Shown: positions 1 through 6,096 of the stretch, piece by piece | Layout: each line of letters starts with the position of its first letter | Position numbering within the stretch: the first letter of the stretch is position 1 | From: Puniceicoccales bacterium | GTDB lineage: Bacteria > Verrucomicrobiota > Verrucomicrobiia > Opitutales > JAIRKQ01 | NCBI GenBank assembly: GCA_031270385.1 | Contig: JAISXS010000017.1 | Location: 1 to 7,688, forward strand | Direction: 5' to 3' | Length of the DNA: 7,688 bases | Notes under the pieces: generated by a model | Told to the model about the DNA's origin: nothing | Databases searched by the model: none | The model's input: only the letters and a program-made list of their open reading frames with translations | Made by a program: the position numbers and the translations under genes

Positions 1-2
1 GG

Positions 3-428
3 CATTTGCATAGGCGAAATGCCAGGTCAGTAAAGGGGAAGAAGGTGTTTGGCTTCGTGGCTGGGAAGAAATTTCAGCGGACGAACATCGTAGCTGGGTA
101 CGTCAATGGCAAGACCATTAGCGAGTGCGTCTATGATTGTACAACCGATGGCGAGGTCTTTAACGCCTGGGTGGAACAATCCCTCGTTGCATCATTGAAA
201 CCTGGGCAAGTGGTCGTTATGGATAACGCTGCCTTTCATAAGTATCCCAGGACGCGGAATGCCATCGAGGCCGCTGGATGCTCGCTAATTTACCTCCCTC
301 CCTATTCTCCAGATTCCAATCCCGTCGAAAAATTTTGGGCTAAACTCAAACGAAAACTCAGGGATATCTTGCCTCTTTTCTCTTCCCTTGGCGATGCACT
401 TTACCATGCTTTTTTGTGCCTTTCTTAA
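3..428 (+). CDS. IS630-family DDE transposase, C-terminal part (5' truncated by window edge)
   Basis: The frame is open from the left edge, so the TTG at position 6 is not a real start. Numbering from that TTG, the second catalytic Asp is in VVMDNAAFH (D73) and the third acidic residue is in PPYSPDSNPVEKFW (E108). The 34-residue spacing between them is the DD34E arrangement of the IS630/Tc1-mariner superfamily (DDE_3-type domain). The first catalytic Asp, expected just before the RxxARxxKGKKVFG stretch, lies outside the window. The protein cuts and joins DNA at TA targets to move its own element. The C-terminus has the usual Lys/Arg-rich helix after the Glu and a short tail. No frameshift or internal stop is visible in the part seen. 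Many members of this family are encoded in two overlapping frames, so the missing N-terminal part may be a separate ORF. Confidence 0.9.
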   Translation, partial: HLHRRNARSVKGKKVFGFVAGKKFQRTNIVAGYVNGKTISECVYDCTTDGEVFNAWVEQSLVASLKPGQVVVMDNAAFHKYPRTRNAIEAAGCSLIYLPPYSPDSNPVEKFWAKLKRKLRDILPLFSSLGDALYHAFLCLS

Positions 429-442
429 CCGGAGCTGCTATA
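425..442 (-). repeat. Terminal inverted repeat, right end of the left IS630 element
   Basis: Read on the minus strand it starts TATAGCAGCTCCGG and pairs with the plus-strand end at 7578-7595 (TATAGCAATTCCCC), 13 of 18 positions identical. It overlaps the transposase TAA at 426-428. The outermost TA may be the duplicated target rather than part of the element. Confidence 0.7.
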
Positions 443-482
443 ATTATTTTACTTGAGAAAAGTATTTTATCTGACGATGTTT

Positions 483-543
483 ATCGGCAAGGTTCCAGTT
501 TTTTGGAAAATGGGGTATGCTTTTTTCTGGGAAGGTGACTATA
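483..543 (+). repeat. Dispersed ~61-bp repeat, copy A (FFGK-type repeat)
   Basis: This segment aligns without gaps to 7521-7581 at 47 of 61 positions (about 77%), including the shared runs GTTTTTTGGAAAA and TGACTATA. In the frame starting at 481 it reads ...ARFQFFGKWGMLFSGK VTI..., against ARFPFFGKENMFFSDK MTI in the right-hand copy. It begins 40 bp after the IS630 end and its last five bases run into the 3' end of prmC, whose stop codon is at 539-541. The surrounding 443-538 has no other gene. What the repeat does is unknown. Confidence 0.7.
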
Positions 544-1384
544 CTGGAATATTTTGCGCGAAAATGAACCTATCCTTCTTACACATGTCTTTGACAGACT
601 CGCAGGTATCAAAATATTTTTTGGAAAATTTTAAAATTTTTTCATGTTGCTCACTTCCAGTTTCGATAGCCAAAATACCATCCCTTGCCAAAAATTTTCC
701 CGCATTTTCCATTATTTTAAAAATATCGTTCAGTCCACCATTGTCCGCAACGAGGGCCAGTTTTGGTTCAAAAAATTTTATTTCATCCTGGGTCGCATCC
801 CATTCTTCGAACGACAAGTATGGGGGGTTGGCAACAATCACGTCGAACGTCCCAACGACCTGCTCAAACCAGTTGCTTCGCACGAAGGTTACGTTTCCAA
901 CTCCGTTTTTCGCGACATTTTTCCTGGCGACAGCCAGTACTTTTGGGCATAAATCGATTGCTAGAACATCAGCAGTCGGAAAATTTTTCGCCAACGCAAT
1001 TGCGATCGCACCGCTACCAGTCCCAAGATCTAAAATCGAATTTATTTTCCTGCTTTTTAGCCTTTGAACGAGTAAATCTACCAATTCCTCCGTTTCATGT
1101 CTCGGGATCAGGACATTTTTATCGATATCTAACCGTACTCCGTAAAATTCAGTGGCGCCAATTACGTATTGCAGCGGAACTCGGCGGCGACGCATGTGCA
1201 CGGCATCGAAAAATTTCAACAGCTGCCGGGGAAGGACTTCGTCGCTAGCACGCAGGTAAAGTGCTGACCTGTTGCAGCCGAGAACGTGGGACAGCAACAA
1301 TTGGGCATCGATTTTCGCACAATCGACGCCACCGTCTTTCAAAAGTTGCTCTCCGGCCCGCAACAATTCCTTCAACGTTGGCAT
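539..1384 (-). CDS. prmC: Peptide chain release factor N5-glutamine methyltransferase
   Basis: PrmC (HemK) transfers a methyl group from S-adenosylmethionine to the glutamine of the GGQ motif in release factors 1 and 2, in the cytoplasm. The 281-residue protein has the family's normal length. An N-terminal helical domain (about residues 1-75) precedes the Rossmann methyltransferase domain. Visible motifs are LIPRHETEELV (92-102), the SAM-binding LDLGTGSGAIAIALA (118-132), and the hallmark NPPY (186-189), which holds the substrate glutamine. They are followed by FEPKLAL...GGL (205-218) and GILAIETGSEQ (236-246). The ATG at 1384 overlaps the end of pssA by 13 nt and has a GGTGA four bases upstream, which suggests translational coupling. 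In many bacteria prmC follows prfA; here it follows pssA instead. The last codons adjoin dispersed repeat copy A, but the C-terminus looks natural. Confidence 0.95.
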   Translation of the reverse strand: MPTLKELLRAGEQLLKDGGVDCAKIDAQLLLSHVLGCNRSALYLRASDEVLPRQLLKFFDAVHMRRRRVPLQYVIGATEFYGVRLDIDKNVLIPRHETEELVDLLVQRLKSRKINSILDLGTGSGAIAIALAKNFPTADVLAIDLCPKVLAVARKNVAKNGVGNVTFVRSNWFEQVVGTFDVIVANPPYLSFEEWDATQDEIKFFEPKLALVADNGGLNDIFKIMENAGKFLARDGILAIETGSEQHEKILKFSKKYFDTCESVKDMCKKDRFIFAQNIPV

Positions 1385-2190
1385 TTTTCACCGGTTGTCG
1401 TTCTTTTTTCAATGAAATGCCTGAACATTCCGAAAAATACATAGCCCAAAAATATTACTGCGAGGGAGATTTCGTGGAGTAAAGCGATCAGCGCTAGTCC
1501 ACTCGCTATTGCAAGGAAAGTCTTCCACCTAGTTTCCGTGTCCCAATCGATTTTTTTGAAACTTGGATAGCAAATGTTACTCACCATCAGCCACGCTATC
1601 AGCGCCATAAGCGGCGGAAAAAGTAGAGCCCATTTCTTCAGATCGTATTCATTCACTACCAAAACAAGGGAAATTATCACCCCGGCCGCCGCCGGTACTG
1701 GAAGGCCAAGGAAATCATGGCTATTTTTTTCTTGCCTAGCCTTTGGAAGAAGTGGATGGGTTATCACGTTGAATCGTGCCAATCGCACAGCGGCGCACAG
1801 TAGGTACAAGAATCCAAAAATCCAACCAACCTGCCTGAAAAATGGTAATTGCTCCGTCGGCGACAGTATCATTAGGAACACCATCAGTGCAGGTGCCACA
1901 CCGAATGATACCGCATCCGCTATGGAATCGAATTCCTTGCCAAACAAAGATTCTTTGCCGCCCATTCTGGCAACCCTTCCGTCCAGCGTATCGCATATGC
2001 CGGAAAGGAATATGAACCACACCGCCTGGGTGTAACGTGCGGTCGACACAGCCTCTGAAGCTGAACAATATCTCGCCTGCATGCATCGGATGATCGCCAA
2101 AAATCCAAAAAATAGATTCGATGCGGTGAACAGAGACGGAAGCAAGTAAATTTTTACAGCCGTTGATAAATCGAGATTTTCACTTTTCAT
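1372..2190 (-). CDS. pssA: CDP-diacylglycerol--serine O-phosphatidyltransferase
   Basis: PssA joins CDP-diacylglycerol and L-serine to give phosphatidylserine, the precursor of phosphatidylethanolamine, in the inner membrane. The CDP-alcohol phosphatidyltransferase signature is intact: D67, D70-G71, A74-R75, then eight residues, G84, three residues, D88, three residues, D92. These are the metal and CDP-binding positions. The 272 residues contain several hydrophobic membrane segments: about 15-35 and 56-66 before and into the motif, 96-110, 121-140, a pair around 165-205, and 225-255. This fits the integral-membrane type of the enzyme rather than the peripheral E. coli PLD-like type. A phosphatidylserine decarboxylase gene (psd), often adjacent, is not in the window. 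The ATG at 2190 has AGGCGA a few bases upstream. The gene lies 76 bp after lpxD and overlaps prmC. A phosphatidylglycerophosphate synthase would share the motif, but position next to lipid genes and overall sequence favour PssA. Confidence 0.9.
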   Translation of the reverse strand: MKSENLDLSTAVKIYLLPSLFTASNLFFGFLAIIRCMQARYCSASEAVSTARYTQAVWFIFLSGICDTLDGRVARMGGKESLFGKEFDSIADAVSFGVAPALMVFLMILSPTEQLPFFRQVGWIFGFLYLLCAAVRLARFNVITHPLLPKARQEKNSHDFLGLPVPAAAGVIISLVLVVNEYDLKKWALLFPPLMALIAWLMVSNICYPSFKKIDWDTETRWKTFLAIASGLALIALLHEISLAVIFLGYVFFGMFRHFIEKRTTTGEKCQR

Positions 2191-2204
2191 CGGAATCGCC
2201 TAGC

Positions 2205-2232
2205 ATTATGATAAAAATTAAATAGAACGCAA
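2205..2232 (-). promoter_or_regulatory. Possible promoter for pssA-prmC
   Basis: Read on the minus strand, a CATAAT -10-like box (2205-2210, five of six consensus bases) lies 16 bp after a weak TTGCGT -35-like box (2227-2232, three of six). It is in the AT-rich 76-bp gap between lpxD and pssA. The implied leader before the pssA ATG would be only about 8 nt. The call is weak and rests on the -10 box. Confidence 0.25.
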
Positions 2233-2244
2233 GCTAAACCTTGC
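2229..2244 (-). terminator. Possible weak hairpin after lpxD
   Basis: A perfect 5-bp stem (GCAAG 2240-2244 read on the minus strand, CTTGC 2229-2233) with a 6-nt loop follows the lpxD stop. After it comes an AT-rich tract with a run of five T, but not directly at the stem base. It could be a weak terminator or attenuator between lpxD and pssA. The stem is short, so chance is a serious alternative. It overlaps the possible pssA -35 box. Confidence 0.2.
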
Positions 2245-2266
2245 CTTATGATGCCACGACTGGACG

Positions 2267-3292
2267 TCATTTTCCCTTTTCCAGGCTGGATACTCTCGCA
2301 AACAGCTCCGGGAGCTGGCGCATAAGGACGTAAATGCGGTTCATTTCATTAATTGGCATTGATGGATTTCCCCGCAGCACTCTCCCGGATTTGTAACTCG
2401 CAACCGAGCTTTTGCCGGCGATCATAACACCATCGGGAATGTGTAAATGTCCGGCGATGCCGACTTGGCCGCCAATTACCACGTGATTGCCGATTGTAGT
2501 ACTTCCAGATATCCCTGTCTGCGCAATGATAATGCAGCCATCTCCGATTGTTACATTATGGCCGATTTGCACCAAATTATCGATTTTTGTTCCCCTGCCT
2601 ATCTTTGTGCAGCTGAATCTCGCCCTATCAACGGTGGCGTTTGCCCCGATCTCCACGTCATCTCCGATTATCACATTCCCGAGTTGTGGGATTTTTTCGT
2701 GGACACCATCGACTGTTTCGTAGCCAAATCCATCGGCCCCTATTACTACGCCAGGTGACAATGTTACTCTCTTTCCGATTTCGCAAAAATCCATAACGAC
2801 TACCGATGGGCGCAGAATACTTCCCTCTCCTATTTTTGCATCCTTGCCAATATAGCACCCAGCCATGATGACCACACCGTCACTGATTGTTGCGCCCGGA
2901 CAGATGACAACATTGGGCCCCACACTCACACCACTGCCAATGGAGGCAGTGTCGTCAACTACGGCAGTTCCGTGAATTCCAAGCGCCGGTCGCAACGCAC
3001 ATTTTCTTTCGATATCCCTGCACAACAAACCAATCGCAAGCGATGGATTATCAAAAAATAGAAAGCATTGGCCATCCTTTGGTTCGTTTTCATACGACGG
3101 CGGCAACAAAACAACGGAGGCATTCGTCGTTTGCACTTCGTTCCTATACTTCATATTTCCCAGGAACGACACACAGCCACTCCTCGCATCGGCCAGGGAT
3201 CCCACCTCGGTGATTTCCACTTCAGTGTTACCAACAACTCTCTTCGGCCGCAAGAGCTCAACCAACTTCACAAGTGTGTACGAAAACCTCAT
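2267..3292 (-). CDS. lpxD: UDP-3-O-acylglucosamine N-acyltransferase
   Basis: LpxD transfers a 3-hydroxyacyl chain from ACP to the amino group of UDP-3-O-acylglucosamine, the third step of lipid A synthesis, in the cytoplasm. From the ATG at 3292 (MRFSYTLVKL...) the protein is 341 residues, the usual family length. An in-frame ATG at 3355 would add 21 residues, but these are Gly/Arg-rich, fall in dispersed repeat copy C, and do not resemble LpxD. The N-terminal uridine-binding domain (about 1-100) is followed by a left-handed beta-helix of hexapeptide repeats (about 105-300), for example IGSGVSVGPNV and IGKDAKIGEG. IGADGFGYE and KIPQLGNVIIG are family hallmarks. The catalytic histidine is in QIGHNVTIG (H245 from this start). 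The C-terminus is helical. Its usual neighbours fabZ and lpxA are absent; pssA follows, and ompH precedes it by 79 bp. Confidence 0.95.
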   Translation of the reverse strand: MRFSYTLVKLVELLRPKRVVGNTEVEITEVGSLADARSGCVSFLGNMKYRNEVQTTNASVVLLPPSYENEPKDGQCFLFFDNPSLAIGLLCRDIERKCALRPALGIHGTAVVDDTASIGSGVSVGPNVVICPGATISDGVVIMAGCYIGKDAKIGEGSILRPSVVVMDFCEIGKRVTLSPGVVIGADGFGYETVDGVHEKIPQLGNVIIGDDVEIGANATVDRARFSCTKIGRGTKIDNLVQIGHNVTIGDGCIIIAQTGISGSTTIGNHVVIGGQVGIAGHLHIPDGVMIAGKSSVASYKSGRVLRGNPSMPINEMNRIYVLMRQLPELFARVSSLEKGK

Positions 3293-3355
3293 TGCACCAC
3301 CCGAAACCCCCATACGACCTTTTCCAAAAAAACGGCGTCCGCCTCCGGGTATCAT
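3293..3355 (-). repeat. Dispersed repeat, diverged copy C, upstream of lpxD
   Basis: On the minus strand this gap between ompH and lpxD carries GTTTTTTTGGAAAA, four variable bases, then GTATG, then TTTCGGG. The blocks match copies A (483-543) and B (7521-7581) in order and nearly in spacing. From the TTT TTT GGA AAA codons onward the alignment to A is gapless, with 25 of 39 bases the same. The peptide frame is also shared: FFGKGRMGVSGG here, FFGKWGMLFSGK in A. It is more diverged than A is from B, so it is less certain. The in-frame ATG at 3355 lies inside it, which explains an apparent lpxD N-terminal extension. Confidence 0.45.
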
Positions 3356-3371
3356 AGAATATAAACGAAAA

Positions 3372-3935
3372 CTACCTCTGCCTCTCGTTCAACTTATCGA
3401 TTACTGATTGCGTGATATCCAGCGAATCATCGACGTACAGGGTTGACGGTATCCGAGTCAAAACTATGTCAGCCTTCTTTGACTTCGCTATGGTAGCAGC
3501 GGCGTCCTCAATTTCTTTCGACTGCTTTGCAATGTCCTTGTTTCGCCGCTCCGAGAGTTTCCTGTTGGCCTCATTCCTGAATTGGATTAACTCCTCTTCC
3601 TTCATGCGCAAAACTTCCATTTTTTCTGCGACTTCATTCCTAAATTTTTCCCGCACGGAATCCAACAACGCCTGGTTTTCAGACTTTTCATTAAGGGAAC
3701 CTATCTCCTCCTGCAACTTTATCACAGCGTCGTACATCTCCCTGAACTCTTTATTGGCGGCGGCGACTTCCTCAGAGTACGATATCCTGGACTTCTTTGC
3801 GTCCTCGTATTCCTCGAAAACCCTACTTACATCGACGGATAATATCTTCAGCGCCGCGGCAGATGCGGATGTGGTGGTAAAAACCAGCGAACACACAACC
3901 GCAACCATGACGAATACTTTGCGAAATCCATTCAT
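3372..3935 (-). CDS. ompH: OmpH/Skp family periplasmic chaperone
   Basis: Skp/OmpH holds unfolded outer-membrane proteins in the periplasm on their way to the BAM complex. From the ATG at 3935 (MNGFRKVFVMV...) the protein is 187 residues. It has a clear Sec signal peptide: basic residues, a hydrophobic core and likely cleavage after SASA (about residue 26). The mature start, LKILSVDVSRVFEEYEDAKKS, has the family's short beta strand leading into helix. Residues about 45-150 are strongly charged and helical, with Glu/Lys/Arg heptad character that fits the Skp coiled-coil tentacles. The C-terminal strand region IVLTRIPSTLYVDDSLDITQSVIDKLN closes the body. An earlier in-frame start at 3980 would put 15 residues before the signal peptide and is less likely. 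No clear ribosome binding site is visible. bamA, its common upstream partner, is missing; ftsQ lies there instead. It is followed by lpxD, a common arrangement. Confidence 0.88.
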   Translation of the reverse strand: MNGFRKVFVMVAVVCSLVFTTTSASAAALKILSVDVSRVFEEYEDAKKSRISYSEEVAAANKEFREMYDAVIKLQEEIGSLNEKSENQALLDSVREKFRNEVAEKMEVLRMKEEELIQFRNEANRKLSERRNKDIAKQSKEIEDAAATIAKSKKADIVLTRIPSTLYVDDSLDITQSVIDKLNERQR

Positions 3936-4074
3936 AAGATGCGTGCATCGTCCAAAAATTTTTTCAAAAATCAATACCAAATCTCTAGAAAATTTTTATA
4001 CGCGGCTTCATTTTGCGTCCTGGCCGGTGGTGGCAAGTTCGTATTGGGAGGAAACTTTTTAGCGGGGTTCCGTT

Positions 4075-4875
4075 TCATCTGTATTCGACGACAACGTCAT
4101 TTATGAGGGAGAGGTTTATTTTTTTTATTTTTGGCAGTAAATCGGCACATTTTTTGTTTAGTACATAATCTAATCGAAAAAGTTGCAATTCGAAATTTTG
4201 CGGACAAAAAACAACGACTATGCCATTTTTCAGGTGAAGCTCGATTGTCGACCAAATTGCCCCCGGTCGGCTATCATAATTTCGCAGATCGATGAATTTC
4301 ACCATTCGGAAAATGTCGACAAAATCACTCTTCATCGTATCAATGAGTTCCACGATAGCAGGGGTGCCCCTTAGGGGGAAATATTTGAATTTTTCTGTGC
4401 CGCTTGCCTTTACTTCGAAAATTGCCGGTAAGATGTCAGCGAGATCGTTGGCCCCGTAACAGATTGGCGAAAATATTGTTCCATCGCTAGAGTCGACTAG
4501 GAATAGCCGTCTTTCACCGCCATCGCTTAGCATTATTTTAACGACAGCTGTTCGCTCCTCTATCCCTATTATCAGGGAGTTCGGATAGCGCTTTTCGGTA
4601 AAAACTTTTTTTATTTGCGGAAGTTTTTCCAGTTTTTTGACTATGTTTTCGATATCAATGGAAAATAAATCGGCCCCCATTTCTATGGCTAATGTTTCCT
4701 CCAGCCACTTAGATGTGATTTTTCCGTCTGTCAAAAGTGTGATTTTTTTGAGTACATTCCTCGGCTCGATTTGTACTCCATTTTTCCAGGAAATAAAAAT
4801 TCCAACTCCAGTTAGGACTGTGGCAACGGCGGCGAATAACAGCGAAATCGTCCTGGATATTCCCTTGAAGCTCAT
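4075..4875 (-). CDS. ftsQ: Cell division protein FtsQ/DivIB-like (POTRA domain)
   Basis: FtsQ is a bitopic inner-membrane protein of the divisome that links FtsB/FtsL to later components. The ATG at 4875 gives 266 residues; a GTG at 4884 would add three. Numbering from the GTG, residues 1-12 are cytoplasmic, about 13-32 form one hydrophobic membrane helix, and about 46-112 look like a POTRA domain. That stretch runs ITLLTDGKIT..., then GADLFSIDIENIVKKLEKLPQIKKVFTEKRYPNSLII and IEERTAVV. The helix, then PxIKxVxxxKRYPxxLxIxIxERxxVa, is the typical FtsQ pattern. The C-terminal beta-rich region (about 115-269) is poorly conserved in the family. No ftsA, ftsZ, ddl or murC lies beside it, unlike most ftsQ loci. 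It is transcribed away from fabG, with ompH 139 bp downstream. The fold assignment is firmer than the name. Confidence 0.8.
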   Translation of the reverse strand: MSFKGISRTISLLFAAVATVLTGVGIFISWKNGVQIEPRNVLKKITLLTDGKITSKWLEETLAIEMGADLFSIDIENIVKKLEKLPQIKKVFTEKRYPNSLIIGIEERTAVVKIMLSDGGERRLFLVDSSDGTIFSPICYGANDLADILPAIFEVKASGTEKFKYFPLRGTPAIVELIDTMKSDFVDIFRMVKFIDLRNYDSRPGAIWSTIELHLKNGIVVVFCPQNFELQLFRLDYVLNKKCADLLPKIKKINLSLINDVVVEYR

Positions 4876-5006
4876 TGCGGACACTCAACTACGCACGAAG
4901 CGGGTTATGAAAATCTATTCTTTCGTGGCAACAAAATTCACCGGTTAAAAGTTTTTTCCGAAGATTTCGTTGACTAATAGAAGTAGCATGGCATTCACAT
5001 GTGGAC
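4876..5006. promoter_or_regulatory. Divergent intergenic region between ftsQ and fabG
   Basis: This 131-bp gap must hold the start signals for the minus-strand ftsQ set and the plus-strand fab operon. It is AT-rich with several T/A runs. I could not find a -35/-10 pair with good spacing in either direction: the TTGACT at 4970-4975 has no acceptable -10 box 16-18 bp downstream. No strong inverted repeat typical of a fatty-acid regulator operator is visible. Confidence 0.4.
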
Positions 5007-5753
5007 ATGTCCGAGGACCTATCAGGAAAAGTTTGTGTAGTAACTGGCGCCGGCAGGGGAATCGGCAAAGCCATAGCCGTCGTACTTGCCCAATGCGGTG
5101 GACACGTGATTTGCGTGAGCAAGTCAGAGGAAAGTTGCGGTAAATTGTCCGAAGAATTGCGCGGCGACGGATTTTCGGCGGACCACATCGCGGTCGATGT
5201 TTCTTCTCCGGAAAATGTTTCCGATGCCTGCGGAGTTATCCTGAAGAAACATGGTGTCGTTGATATTTTGGTGAATAACGCTGGAATTACCCGCGATAGT
5301 CTGGTATTGCGGATGTCAGACAAAGACTGGCAGGACGTTGTGGCAACGAACCTGAACAGTTGCTTCCATTGGACGCGCCACTTGCTTCATGCGATGATAA
5401 AGAAAAGGTGGGGAAGAATAGTTAACGTATCATCCGTTGTTGGGATAGTTGGAAATTTCGGTCAGGCGAATTACGCAGCGGCGAAGGCTGGAATAATTGG
5501 ATTTACAAAGTCGGTTGCCAGAGAGGTGGTTTCCAGAGGAATAACTGTAAATGCCGTTGCTCCGGGGTTTATACAAACGGATATGACGAAAAATCTTAGC
5601 GAAACCGTTGTGTCTGAAATTTTGAAAAATATACCAATGAAAGAATTTGGAACACCAATGGATGTGGCCGGCGTCGTAAGATTTTTGTGTTTCCCGGAAA
5701 CCAGGTACATAACGGGCCAGGTTATCAATGTTGATGGCGGAATGGTGATGTAG
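5007..5753 (+). CDS. fabG: 3-oxoacyl-ACP reductase
   Basis: FabG reduces 3-oxoacyl-ACP to 3-hydroxyacyl-ACP with NADPH, the first reduction of the type II fatty-acid elongation cycle. The 248-residue protein from the ATG at 5007 is a complete short-chain dehydrogenase. It has the nucleotide-binding TGAGRGIG (13-20), NNAGI (90-94), and the full catalytic tetrad N115, S143, Y156 and K160 in the NYAAAK context. The family C-terminal motif ITGQVINVDGG is present. NAVAPGFIQTDMT (about 187-199) matches the FabG substrate loop. A GTG at 5001 is an alternative start two residues upstream. No strong ribosome binding site is present for either. It leads a three-gene operon, with acpP 61 bp downstream. 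fabD, often just upstream, is absent and ftsQ lies there on the other strand. Many SDR enzymes look alike, but the acpP-fabF context makes FabG secure. Confidence 0.95.
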   Translation: MSEDLSGKVCVVTGAGRGIGKAIAVVLAQCGGHVICVSKSEESCGKLSEELRGDGFSADHIAVDVSSPENVSDACGVILKKHGVVDILVNNAGITRDSLVLRMSDKDWQDVVATNLNSCFHWTRHLLHAMIKKRWGRIVNVSSVVGIVGNFGQANYAAAKAGIIGFTKSVAREVVSRGITVNAVAPGFIQTDMTKNLSETVVSEILKNIPMKEFGTPMDVAGVVRFLCFPETRYITGQVINVDGGMVM

Positions 5754-5800
5754 AAAAAACTTGCACGGCACATCTCCATTGTTTTGATGCGTTTTCAATT

Positions 5801-5806
5801 AGAGGT
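5801..5806 (+). promoter_or_regulatory. Ribosome binding site of acpP
   Basis: AGAGGT lies 8 bases before the ATG at 5815. It fixes that start over the upstream in-frame TTG at 5809, and it is the clearest Shine-Dalgarno in the window. This fits the very high expression expected of acyl carrier protein. Confidence 0.6.
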
Positions 5807-5814
5807 CTTTGTTT

Positions 5815-6075
5815 ATGGCAAGCAACAACATAGAAGCAAGAGTTAAGAAGATAATAATCGACCAATTGGATGTTAACGAACAACAGGTAACCCTGGAGGC
5901 GTCATTTCTGGATGATCTTGGGGCTGATTCCCTCGATATCGTCGAATTAGTAATGGCATTTGAAGAGGAATTTAAGGACGAAATCAAGGGCGAAATTCCT
6001 GAGGCAGAGTCTGAAAAGATGCGTACCGTAAAGGATGTCATTGACTACATCAACAAAAAGTTGGAAGGTGAGTAG
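5815..6075 (+). CDS. acpP: Acyl carrier protein
   Basis: ACP carries growing acyl chains on a 4'-phosphopantetheine arm for fatty-acid, phospholipid and lipid A synthesis. The attachment serine is S39 in DLGADSLDIVELVMAFEEEF, the classic DSL motif at the start of helix II. The protein is acidic and four-helical. At 86 residues it is longer than the common 77-80. The extra length lies mostly in the loop after helix II, where FKDEIKGEIPEAESEKM replaces the usual shorter FxxEIPDExAEKI. The ending RTVKDVIDYINKKLEGE is typical. The ATG at 5815 is chosen because of the good AGAGG upstream. It sits 61 bp after fabG and 21 bp before fabF, the standard order of a fab operon. Confidence 0.97.
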   Translation: MASNNIEARVKKIIIDQLDVNEQQVTLEASFLDDLGADSLDIVELVMAFEEEFKDEIKGEIPEAESEKMRTVKDVIDYINKKLEGE

Positions 6076-6096
6076 GAATTTTGTTGCGGTGCATCG

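Larger units (their letters stand above)
1..442 (+). mobile_element. IS630-family insertion sequence, right (3') part
   Basis: This is the 3' portion of an IS630/Tc1-type element cut off by the left edge of the window. It holds the C-terminal half of the transposase and ends in a terminal inverted repeat at 425-442, which overlaps the transposase stop codon. The reverse complement of that end (TATAGCAGCTCC...) matches the left end of the second element at 7578-7595 at 13 of 18 positions, including the outer TATAGCA. This supports both as ends of the same or closely related elements. IS630-family elements insert at TA, and a TA occurs at this boundary, but the exact edge cannot be fixed because the end reads TATA. 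The element lies in the same orientation as the one at the right edge. Confidence 0.85.

Noticed and set aside
600..640. TTTTTTGGAAAAT inside prmC, an exact 13-mer shared with repeat A
   Set aside because: It lies in normal prmC coding sequence (FSKKYFD region), without the flanking blocks of the repeat; AT-rich chance match.
453..1067. Plus-strand 204-residue open frame opposite prmC
   Set aside because: It is antisense to a clear prmC, shows no domain, and its start lies in the repeat/IS flank. Minor similarity to repeat B in this frame comes from the DNA repeat.
3333..3347. GC-rich stretch followed by seven T (minus strand) after ompH as a terminator
   Set aside because: The best pairing is a 3-4 bp stem with a mismatch or an impossibly small loop, and the T-run belongs to repeat copy C.
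3412..4062. Plus-strand 216-residue open frame opposite ompH
   Set aside because: It is the shadow of a charged coiled-coil gene: Ser/Phe-rich, with no ribosome binding site and no recognisable domain.
4970..4998. TTGACT as a -35 box for fabG
   Set aside because: The sequence 17 bp downstream (ATTCAC) is a poor -10 box and would put the transcript start at the start codon.
4996..5012. Overlapping palindromes CACATGTG and GGACATGTCC at the fabG start
   Set aside because: Several 10-bp palindromes are expected by chance in a window of this size, and no second half-site or known operator pattern is present.
4889..5323. Minus-strand 144-residue open frame opposite the fabG start
   Set aside because: Antisense of fabG codons with low-complexity Ser/Thr/Pro content; fabG has all its catalytic motifs on the plus strand.
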